This document shows, one piece after another, positions 1 to 5,385 of a DNA stretch of 6,432 nucleotides. A model generated the notes under the pieces. It did not search any database. It was not told the origin of the DNA and saw only the letters and a list, made by a program, of their open reading frames with translations. Made by a program: the position numbers and the translations under genes. Numbering within the stretch: position 1 is the stretch's first letter; each line of letters opens with the position of its first letter. The stretch is from Candidatus Zhuqueibacterota bacterium (GTDB lineage: Bacteria > Zhuqueibacterota > Zhuqueibacteria > Residuimicrobiales > Krinioviventaceae): positions 1 through 6,432 of the forward strand of contig RQOI01000551.1 in assembly GCA_003854995.1 (NCBI GenBank), given 5' to 3'.

Positions 1-994
1 ATGAGCGATATGTTCCGGGAAATGTCAAATAGTTTCGCAGCCATGCCAATGCCGGTCGTTCAGTTCCATCGGACCGGAGCAAATATCCATTCGGCTGGTA
101 CGTTTGGTTCTGAATGTATCCCCAGAGAGTAATGCCCTTCACTCCCTGATGTTCCCATAGCACGGGAAATTTTTCCTGGTATAACGCCAATTGTTGCGCA
201 TCATCTGCACTGCCAATATCAAGACTATGAATGTAAATATCCACACCGGTTGCTGTCAATTGATTCAGGCTGTTGCGGATGATATTTGTATCAATGTTCT
301 CCAGGTTATGCGCAACCAATCCGATGCCATCAATCAGGCTTTTCTCTTTCAGCAGATGAACGATTTGAATGAACTGGTCAAAATTGGGACCGCCATTTAT
401 GATATTTGCTTCAATGAGAAGTAATTTTGTTTTTGCGGGAAGGTGTTGTCTTGCGAGCTGAAAAGCCTTAATGACCCAGTCCCATCCTGTTGTCCCATCG
501 CCACCCAGTCCCTTTTTATAAGACGGCGGATGACTGATCACTTCACCGACGACATCGGCGAGCGTCAAATCAGGATACCGTTCTCCCACAAGGCTGAACC
601 ACTCCTCTATTTCTGCAAGCTGTGTGGTCGAATCCAGAGCCGTCATCCATCCCGGCTGCTGCGAGCCTTGCACCAAAATGTGATGCTTGAACGCAAAGCC
701 TCTCGCCATAGCATAATCATAAGCCTGATCGAGAGGAGCCCAGTTATATACATCCCGCGTCGATTCAACCGAACCCCATTTGCCGGCATTGCCGGGAGTG
801 AGCTGGTTCCAGTAGGAAGAGTAGCTTGCAGGTATTGGCGGGTCGGATGCATTGCCGAGGTATTTATCATGACCATTTGCCATTTGCGAGAATGATTTTG
901 TCGCCAAGATGAGCAAGCAAAGAGTCATCAGGGCAATTGACGGGGACTCGCTTTGAAAATGGAATAGAAAGCGCGTAAACCGGTTGAGCATCAT
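1..994 (-). CDS. Secreted GH10 xylanase-like protein with degenerate active site (3' end beyond window)
   Basis: There are 331 codons without a stop, and the gene continues past the left edge. The start at 994 is chosen because GGGAGGT lies 7 nt upstream; a second ATG follows at 991. Residues 1-37 resemble a signal peptide (hydrophobic stretch about 19-31, likely cut near SFS-Q). Residues 60-322 follow a GH10 (beta/alpha)8 barrel: TPGNAGKWGSVE (66-77), HHILVQGSQQPGW (104-116), ADVVGEV (146-152), GGDGTTGWDWVI (164-175), LIDGIGLVAH (220-229), VDIYIHSLDI (251-260), GITLWGYIQ (287-295) and RSDGTERPALAWL (307-319). GH10 enzymes are normally retaining endo-xylanases. Here the acid/base Glu151 is present, but the nucleophile Glu is Ser257, the Asn before the acid/base is Gly150, and other subsite residues are changed. 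Xylanase activity is therefore doubtful; glycan binding is a possible role. A linker and sorting domain may follow, unseen. The family assignment is firm, the function is not. No convincing promoter was found in 995-1181. Confidence 0.88.
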   Translation of the reverse strand, partial: MMLNRFTRFLFHFQSESPSIALMTLCLLILATKSFSQMANGHDKYLGNASDPPIPASYSSYWNQLTPGNAGKWGSVESTRDVYNWAPLDQAYDYAMARGFAFKHHILVQGSQQPGWMTALDSTTQLAEIEEWFSLVGERYPDLTLADVVGEVISHPPSYKKGLGGDGTTGWDWVIKAFQLARQHLPAKTKLLLIEANIINGGPNFDQFIQIVHLLKEKSLIDGIGLVAHNLENIDTNIIRNSLNQLTATGVDIYIHSLDIGSADDAQQLALYQEKFPVLWEHQGVKGITLWGYIQNQTYQPNGYLLRSDGTERPALAWLRNYLTFPGTYRS

Positions 995-1001
995 GGTTGA
1001 T

Positions 1002-1008
1002 ACCTCCC
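1002..1008 (-). promoter_or_regulatory. Shine-Dalgarno site of the GH10-like gene
   Basis: On the minus strand this reads GGGAGGT, a near-perfect anti-16S match. It lies 7 nt before the ATG at 994 and 10 nt before the in-frame ATG at 991, so it favours 994 as the start. Confidence 0.75.
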
Positions 1009-1181
1009 ACTCTTGATGATCACAGCATAGTGGAGCCGAATGAAAAGAAAATTTACAACATTATTTTAGATTTATCGAGCTTTATTATTCATTCACACTT
1101 TTGCACAGCCAGCAGTAACCGTGAGTGGCAGATTCCCATATTCAATCAAGATTGACCACCGCGAACAGCCCCAAATAATAA

Positions 1182-1199
1182 AGCCCTCGACCGAGGGCT
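1182..1199 (-). terminator. Intrinsic terminator downstream of tRNA-Leu
   Basis: The arms agccctcg (1182-1189) and cgagggct (1192-1199) are perfect complements and form a GC-rich hairpin with a very short loop. Reading on the minus strand, the hairpin is followed directly by TTTATTATTT, a T-rich tract. It begins about 20 nt after the tRNA 3' end, so it most likely ends the tRNA transcript and isolates it from the GH10-like gene, which lies further along in the same direction. Confidence 0.75.
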
Positions 1200-1219
1200 C
1201 TTCACTCTTCTTTTTTTCG

Positions 1220-1303
1220 TGCCGAGGGCGGGAATCGAACCCGCATGTTCTTGCGAACGCTGGATTTTGAGTCCAGTGCGTCTACCTATTTCACCACCTC
1301 GGC
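1220..1303 (-). tRNA. tRNA-Leu (anticodon CAA)
   Basis: This is an 84-nt class II tRNA read on the minus strand. The acceptor stem GCCGAGG (1303-1297) pairs with CCTCGGC (1227-1221), with discriminator A at 1220. The anticodon arm CTGGA-CTCAAAA-TCCAG carries anticodon CAA, which reads UUG codons. The long variable arm has stem GTTC/GAAC closed by a GCAA loop, as expected for leucine tRNAs. The T arm is GCGGG-TTCGATT-CCCGC. No CCA is encoded after the discriminator (the next bases are CGA), so CCA must be added by nucleotidyltransferase. The gene stands alone, with its own promoter and terminator. Confidence 0.97.
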
Positions 1304-1333
1304 AGGTAGGCTAAATTATTGACCACAAATACA

Positions 1334-1362
1334 AATATAGCCAAAAGGCACTGGAATGTCAA
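1334..1362 (-). promoter_or_regulatory. Sigma-70-like promoter of tRNA-Leu
   Basis: On the minus strand a perfect -35 TTGACA (1362-1357) is followed by a 17-nt spacer and TATATT (1339-1334). Transcription should begin near 1327, giving a 5' leader of roughly 24 nt before the mature tRNA. The -10 region extends to TATATTTG, which also fits the Bacteroidota TAnnTTTG element, so the sequence alone does not tell which sigma factor type uses it. Confidence 0.8.
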
Positions 1363-1410
1363 GAAAAAGTTGCCGCAGGCGCGGACGCTGTCGGAAATTT
1401 ATTGAACGCT

Positions 1411-1440
1411 TTGCGCATTTTTAGTTGTTTATATTATACA
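1411..1440 (+). promoter_or_regulatory. Possible promoter for the 1451 gene
   Basis: TTGCGC (1411-1416), an 18-nt spacer and TATACA (1435-1440) form a plausible sigma-70-type promoter; TATTAT at 1432-1437 is an overlapping alternative -10. Either would start transcription only a few bases before the ATG at 1451. The absence of a Shine-Dalgarno sequence there fits a leaderless or very short-leader mRNA. This is a weak match in AT-rich DNA. Confidence 0.35.
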
Positions 1441-1450
1441 GATATCAGCG

Positions 1451-2236
1451 ATGAAGAATGGAGTGAACCGCAGACGAGTCATGGCTTTATTGGCGAAAAT
1501 TTTACTCTTGCTCGCGCTCTTTGCTTTTCGAATGGCAGCGCAAGATCTGCCGGTAGTGGTCGAAGAGGATAGCACCAAAGAGTCGGTTGCCCTGCCGGAT
1601 AGCCTCCGATTCTACCGTCCCGCAACTGCGCCCAGGCCAAAAGCGCTGAACTTGACCATGACAGAATATATGGTGAAATCGAATATGGCGCGCTTATCCT
1701 ATTATGCGCAGGGCCGTTATATCAATTCGATCGGCGCCCTGGAGGATGTTTTCATTCAAGCCAACCAATTCCCAGAGGATGTGAAAAACAGGATGTTTGG
1801 TCTGGCCATCGCCGGCGGCGTGGCGCAGGAGCTGTTCCGGCAGACGCGCAAGCAGCTGTCGAAAAAAAATATACGCTTCATCTATCCGAACCTATACGGC
1901 GTCAATATCAGCTATCCGCTGCGACCGCTCAAAGCCCAGTTTTATTTCAGGACCATGACGCTGACCGATCGCTATTACATGCTCTATCTGCGAGGCGGGC
2001 GATACAGTCTCTTTTATCGCGAACAGCCGCCCTACATCCAACGCGGCATCTATGTCCGCCTGCACAAAGGATTACGCCTGTTCTACACGCGAACGCAATC
2101 ACAATACCATTCTTATAACGGCCTTGGCATTTCGAATTACAGTAAAAAACTGTTTCTTTACGCCATGTTCTCACAAAATCCCGCTTTTCCGCAATATAAT
2201 CAATTGTACCTTTTTGTAAATATCCTGTTCGACTGA
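1451..2236 (+). CDS. Secreted protein of unknown function with barrel-like C-terminal half
   Basis: 261 aa; I do not recognise the family. Residues 1-30 form a signal peptide: a basic start (NRRR), a leucine-rich core (12-26) and a likely cut near RMAA-Q, so the protein is exported. Residues 31-65 are acidic then proline-rich and probably disordered. Residues 66-140 look mainly helical and include a glycine-rich stretch (AIAGGVAQ, 119-126). From 142 to the end there are repeated short strands rich in Tyr and Phe, alternating polar and apolar residues and separated by charged turns. The chain ends LYLFVNILFD, like the last strand of an outer-membrane beta-barrel, with the usual terminal Phe one residue from the end. 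An outer-membrane location is inferred. ATG 1451 and ATG 1481 (residue 11) are both possible starts and neither has a Shine-Dalgarno sequence. The gene lies 99 nt before the esterase start on the same strand, so they may be co-transcribed. Confidence 0.8.
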   Translation: MKNGVNRRRVMALLAKILLLLALFAFRMAAQDLPVVVEEDSTKESVALPDSLRFYRPATAPRPKALNLTMTEYMVKSNMARLSYYAQGRYINSIGALEDVFIQANQFPEDVKNRMFGLAIAGGVAQELFRQTRKQLSKKNIRFIYPNLYGVNISYPLRPLKAQFYFRTMTLTDRYYMLYLRGGRYSLFYREQPPYIQRGIYVRLHKGLRLFYTRTQSQYHSYNGLGISNYSKKLFLYAMFSQNPAFPQYNQLYLFVNILFD

Positions 2237-2245
2237 CATTTCCCG

Positions 2246-2320
2246 CTTGAATATTAATATTTCGTTTCATAAACTCTTATTCTTCGTATGAGTGAATTTT
2301 TCAGGTTCGAAATATTCAAG
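2246..2320 (+). repeat. Inverted repeats with two alternative pairings before the esterase start
   Basis: CTTGAATATT (2246-2255) is the exact reverse complement of AATATTCAAG (2311-2320). The adjacent AATATTTCG (2256-2264) is the exact reverse complement of CGAAATATT (2308-2316). The two pairings use overlapping bases at the 3' side and exclude each other. Bases 2250-2261 are also a 12-bp palindrome (AATATTAATATT). The 3' arm ends 3 nt before the Shine-Dalgarno sequence at 2324. This could be an operator or an RNA leader structure, or a chance product of AT-rich DNA. Confidence 0.4.
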
Positions 2321-2323
2321 ATG

Positions 2324-2328
2324 AAGGA
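2324..2328 (+). promoter_or_regulatory. Shine-Dalgarno site selecting start 2336
   Basis: AAGGA lies 7 nt before the ATG at 2336. The upstream in-frame ATGs at 2288 and 2321 have no comparable site. Starting at 2336 also puts the signal peptide at the true N-terminus. Confidence 0.65.
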
Positions 2329-2335
2329 TCATCCG

Positions 2336-3970
2336 ATGAGGCTCTCAATGAGATCATTCGTGCTTTTTTTGTTCATTGCCGCTGCCCTCTTTAGCCAGGA
2401 AAACCAAATCCGCAACGGCGAATTCGACCAAGGCCGCCGCTCCTGGAGCATCAGGAACTATAATGACGCTGCGATTGAAGTTGACTTTCCGACCGACTCG
2501 CTGTTGTCGGATTCCGCCTCGTGCCGCATCAAAATCAACAAAGGCGGCGCCAGGACAGATGTGCTCGCCTATCAAAGCCTGTCGCTGGTCGAGGGCACCC
2601 TGTACACCATCAGCTTCATGGCCATGGCCGATACACCCCACTCCATTCAGGCTCGCTTTCAGGAAACCGACATCCTGAATCGGACATTCTGGTCGACAGA
2701 AGCCGTCGAGCTCGGCGACAAACCGCGCCACTACGGCCCTTATACCTTCAAATGTGGCGTCACGGCCAACAATCGCCTCGAGTTTGTCCTGGGCGGACTC
2801 GACAACGTGACGATACGACTTGATTCGATCTGGGTGACCACCGAAGAGATGCCGGGCTATGTGAAAACAGTGGATAAATTCGCCAGGCGCCAGCACACCT
2901 TTGCCGGCGCCACCCTGCCCTATCGCCTCTGTCAACCCGACTTTTACGATTCGACGCGCTCCTATCCGCTCGTCCTCGCCCTGCATGGCGTCGGCGAGTG
3001 CGGCTCGGACAATCAGAGCCACATCAATGTCCATCGCCTGGCGACGAGCTGGGCGGACAGCGCCAATCAGAAAAAATATCCCTGCTTTGTCGTGGCGCCG
3101 CAATGCCCGGCAGATAACCGCTGGGTCGATGCCGACTGGGCGCCGGGATTCCATCGCATCTCGCAGGTGCCGGTCAGCAATGAGGTGCTGGCTGTGATGG
3201 ATCTCATCGATTCATTGATCGAGGAATTCCCGGTCGATACGAATCGCCTCTACATCACCGGCCTGTCCATGGGCGGACAGGGGACGTGGGATATCCTCGC
3301 GCGTTATCCGAGGAAATTTGCGGCAGCCGTGCCGATGAGCGGCGGCGGCGATTCGACGCGCGCCTTGCAGATGAAGCACATCCCCATGTGGATTTTTCAC
3401 GGTCAAGTTGATAATACTGTGCCGGTGACCGCGTCGCGCCAGATGGTCACGGCATTCGAACATCAGGGACTCACCGCCGTCTATACGCACTGCAGAGAAG
3501 GCGACTGCACCGGCCTGTCCGACGACGAAATCGCAGCGGCCGTCGCCAACGGCGCGCGGTTGCTCTATACGGAATGGAAAGGCGCCGCCCATGTGATGTG
3601 GGCACAATCGTATGACTATCCGTATCTCTTTCCGTGGGTGTTCGCCCAGAGTAAAGAGACCAATCCGCAGCCGATGCAGGTGACAGACAAGCTGGATGAT
3701 CCGATTTTAGCCTTTGAGCTCTATCAGAACTATCCGAATCCCTTCAATCCCAGCACAACGATCTCTTTTCGTCTGTTGCAAGCTCAGGACGTCAAAATAG
3801 AGTTGTTCAATATTCGCGGACAGCGCCTCAAGGTCCTGCTGGATGAAAGACGCCACGCCGGCACGCACCATCTCTCCTTCGACGCCGGCGCACTCTCCTC
3901 TGGCGCCTACATCTATCAAATCACGGCCGGAGAATTCGTCGACAGTCGAGTGATGACCGTGCGCAAATAG
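2336..3970 (+). CDS. Secreted CBM4/9-like + alpha/beta-hydrolase esterase with type IX sorting domain
   Basis: 544 aa when started at 2336, where AAGGA sits 7 nt upstream and a clean signal peptide follows (core SFVLFLFIAAALFS, cut near Q21). An in-frame ATG at 2288 would add 16 residues and has no ribosome site. Residues about 22-165 look like a CBM4/9 carbohydrate-binding beta-sandwich, beginning IRNGEFDQG. Residues about 175-440 are an alpha/beta-hydrolase resembling COG4099 or PHB-depolymerase/CE1-like esterases: LALHGVGECGSDN with the oxyanion region, VVAPQCP, nucleophile elbow GLSMGG (Ser311), HGQVDNTVPV (Asp359) and AAHVMW (His419). Residues 453-544 form the C-terminal sorting domain (YQNYPNPFNPSTTISF, ending SGAYIYQITAGEF...MTVRK), which points to type IX secretion. 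The likely job is cleaving ester decorations, such as acetyl or feruloyl groups, from plant polysaccharides outside the cell. The substrate is inferred; the triad and architecture are visible. Confidence 0.9.
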   Translation: MRLSMRSFVLFLFIAAALFSQENQIRNGEFDQGRRSWSIRNYNDAAIEVDFPTDSLLSDSASCRIKINKGGARTDVLAYQSLSLVEGTLYTISFMAMADTPHSIQARFQETDILNRTFWSTEAVELGDKPRHYGPYTFKCGVTANNRLEFVLGGLDNVTIRLDSIWVTTEEMPGYVKTVDKFARRQHTFAGATLPYRLCQPDFYDSTRSYPLVLALHGVGECGSDNQSHINVHRLATSWADSANQKKYPCFVVAPQCPADNRWVDADWAPGFHRISQVPVSNEVLAVMDLIDSLIEEFPVDTNRLYITGLSMGGQGTWDILARYPRKFAAAVPMSGGGDSTRALQMKHIPMWIFHGQVDNTVPVTASRQMVTAFEHQGLTAVYTHCREGDCTGLSDDEIAAAVANGARLLYTEWKGAAHVMWAQSYDYPYLFPWVFAQSKETNPQPMQVTDKLDDPILAFELYQNYPNPFNPSTTISFRLLQAQDVKIELFNIRGQRLKVLLDERRHAGTHHLSFDAGALSSGAYIYQITAGEFVDSRVMTVRK

Positions 3971-4105
3971 CGACAGCGATGAGTAGGCGGTGCAGCTTTC
4001 GGTCGCGAGCAAAATGTTCACGGCATCACATCAGGGCCATAGAGTGCCGCATTCTTTCACACGAAATAGTCTCTATAACCTTGTCGCTTGCCGGCACGAT
4101 AAATC
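3971..4105. other. Convergent intergenic gap without a clear terminator
   Basis: This 135-nt gap separates the 3' ends of the esterase (plus) and the glycosyltransferase (minus). I see no GC-rich hairpin followed by a T tract on either strand. The best inverted repeat is ATAGAG (4039-4044) with CTCTAT (4071-4076), which is short, widely spaced and lacks a T run. Termination here may be Rho-dependent. Confidence 0.5.
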
Positions 4106-5206
4106 TCAGGCAATCCCGGCGAACGCATGGATCTTTTGCACCACCTGGACGGCATCATGATTTTCCAGCACCCAGGTTCTGCCACGCTCGCCGATGCGTC
4201 GCCGCAACGCGGCATCATGGATGAGCGGCGCGAGCTTTGCCGCCAAGGTGGCGGCATCCACCTCCACAAGGGCATGCTCCGGATACATCGCCGCAAAACC
4301 TGGCGCCACACAGGACGCAGCCGGTATACCCATGGCCATGGCTTCGAGCGAATTGATGCCATAGCCGAGGTCGCCGATCTGGTCGACAAAGATGTCGCAT
4401 CTGCTCTTTCGAGCCAGCGCCTCGCGGTAGGGCAGGCCCTCAATGAGTTCAATCTCTACGTTGTATTTTTGCGCTAATTCCTGCAAAATTGGAATGATGA
4501 TGTCGCTGCCTTTGGCGCCACGGTTCGTCGGCGCATGGCCGATGCGCACCGGCTTTGCATTGTCGTGATGTTCGTGCAGCGCAAAACGACTCGCATCAAA
4601 GGGGAAAAAGACGTGCCGGATATTCGGATGCAGTCGCAGATGATCGTACTCGACCGTCACATTGAGATCGGCAATGTCATCAATTTCTTTGATGACGCCG
4701 CGCGTGCGCAGGTCGCTGCCGGTATAACAGCTGATGATTTTCTTGCCCCGCGCCTTCATCTCCAGGATAAAAGCAGCACGCCGATACAATCCCAGTCCAC
4801 CATCCAGCTGATAGACGTCGAACTCGTCGAGATGATAATGCGCGATGGCGCGCTGAATTTTCGGCTGCCAGAGACGGTCGCGCGCATCGACAAGCACTTG
4901 CTCAAAAAAAGAGTGCGCTTGCCAGACGATGGGAATGGACTCCGGCTGCGGCGCTCTGTTATGGACGACCAGCTTTTTCGGATCAGAGACCAGCCTCTTC
5001 ATCCATTTTGTCGGAGCGAAATCGATGAAAGGGAGATTCAGACAAATATCAGAAAAATAGTGGCGCGGATCCGGGAATAGCGTCACCAGCCTGCTGTCAT
5101 ACCCCAGCTGCTGTTCTGTCTGCACGAACTGCCCCGGCACGCCGGATATATTGGCTGGAGCGATGTGCAGGATGCGAGGTTTTGTAAAAGAAATATCCTT
5201 TTTCAT
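4106..5206 (-). CDS. GT4-type (GT-B fold) glycosyltransferase
   Basis: 366 aa from ATG 5206, or 368 aa from an in-frame TTG at 5212; neither has a Shine-Dalgarno sequence. There is no signal peptide or membrane segment, so the protein is cytoplasmic. Numbering from 5206, the N-terminal half begins with a Rossmann-type strand (RILHIAPANISGVPGQF, 11-27) and includes CYTGSDLRTRG (160-170). The C-terminal donor domain shows the GT4 pattern IGHAPTNRGAKGSD (222-235), then VDQIGDLGYGINSLEAMAMGIP (274-295). Family knowledge places Glu288 of LEAMAMG as the conserved second Glu of the EX7E motif. The first position of that motif is Leu280 here, as in some GT4 subgroups. It probably transfers a sugar from a nucleotide-sugar to a surface glycan or lipid carrier; donor and acceptor cannot be told. 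The gene stands alone, convergent with the esterase and divergent from the DUF362 gene. Confidence 0.88.
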   Translation of the reverse strand: MKKDISFTKPRILHIAPANISGVPGQFVQTEQQLGYDSRLVTLFPDPRHYFSDICLNLPFIDFAPTKWMKRLVSDPKKLVVHNRAPQPESIPIVWQAHSFFEQVLVDARDRLWQPKIQRAIAHYHLDEFDVYQLDGGLGLYRRAAFILEMKARGKKIISCYTGSDLRTRGVIKEIDDIADLNVTVEYDHLRLHPNIRHVFFPFDASRFALHEHHDNAKPVRIGHAPTNRGAKGSDIIIPILQELAQKYNVEIELIEGLPYREALARKSRCDIFVDQIGDLGYGINSLEAMAMGIPAASCVAPGFAAMYPEHALVEVDAATLAAKLAPLIHDAALRRRIGERGRTWVLENHDAVQVVQKIHAFAGIA

Positions 5207-5281
5207 TTTCAATGGTATGTAGTAGATACAAGAGCGAATCGATATGACAGGTTAATGTAAGATACAATGAGCGTAAAACAA

Positions 5282-5304
5282 AAACTTTTTTGCAATAAAA
5301 GTTT
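5282..5304. repeat. 8-bp inverted repeat in divergent promoter region
   Basis: AAACTTTT (5282-5289) and AAAAGTTT (5297-5304) are exact reverse complements around TTGCAAT. The right arm overlaps the first bases of the proposed -35 of the DUF362 gene (5303-5308), so a protein bound here could block it. The site lies in an AT-rich divergent intergenic region and may be fortuitous. Confidence 0.35.
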
Positions 5305-5330
5305 GCTCGAATCATCTTTAAGCTTATATT
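5303..5330 (+). promoter_or_regulatory. Probable promoter of the DUF362 gene
   Basis: TTGCTC (5303-5308), a 16-nt spacer and TATATT (5325-5330) form a reasonable sigma-70-type promoter; TATTAT at 5327-5332 gives an 18-nt spacer instead. Transcription from here would leave a leader of about 50 nt before the ATG at 5386. For the opposite glycosyltransferase gene I see only a weak candidate on the minus strand (TTGTTT, 16 nt, TACATT). Confidence 0.5.
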
Positions 5331-5373
5331 ATCTTATATGAAGAATGACGTCTGTAACTATTTTTCAACTAGT

Positions 5374-5377
5374 GGAG
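5374..5377 (+). promoter_or_regulatory. Shine-Dalgarno site of the DUF362 gene
   Basis: GGAG within GTGGAGTG lies 8 nt before the ATG at 5386 and supports that start over the in-frame GTG at 5377. Confidence 0.6.
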
Positions 5378-5385
5378 TGCCCCTC

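Noticed and set aside
643..876. 77-codon minus-strand open frame
   Set aside because: It overlaps the GH10-like gene on the same strand in a different frame; the 994-to-edge frame carries the conserved motifs.
443..895. 150-codon plus-strand open frame
   Set aside because: It lies wholly antisense to the GH10-like gene, which has clear family motifs over the same bases; no ribosome site or recognisable protein.
1..994. GH10-like gene as a frameshifted pseudogene
   Set aside because: I read the frame through 331 codons with no stop or shift, and it has a signal peptide and strong ribosome site; the changes are substitutions at active-site positions.
1142..1155. TCAATC-AA-GATTGA palindrome between the tRNA terminator and the GH10-like gene
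   Set aside because: Only 6 bp per arm, with no T tract or link to a promoter that I can identify; too weak to list as a site.
1220..1303. tRNA as an occupied integration site for a mobile element
   Set aside because: No integrase, phage or transposase gene and no long repeat of the tRNA 3' end is visible; only an 8-base match in the terminator.
2354..3154. 266-codon minus-strand open frame
   Set aside because: It is antisense to the esterase. Its length comes from the codon composition of the opposite strand, and it has no family features.
4039..4076. ATAGAG/CTCTAT repeat as a bidirectional terminator
   Set aside because: The stem is 6 bp with a 26-nt loop and no T run on either strand.
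4535..5080. 181-codon plus-strand open frame
   Set aside because: It is antisense to the GT4 glycosyltransferase and resembles no protein family.
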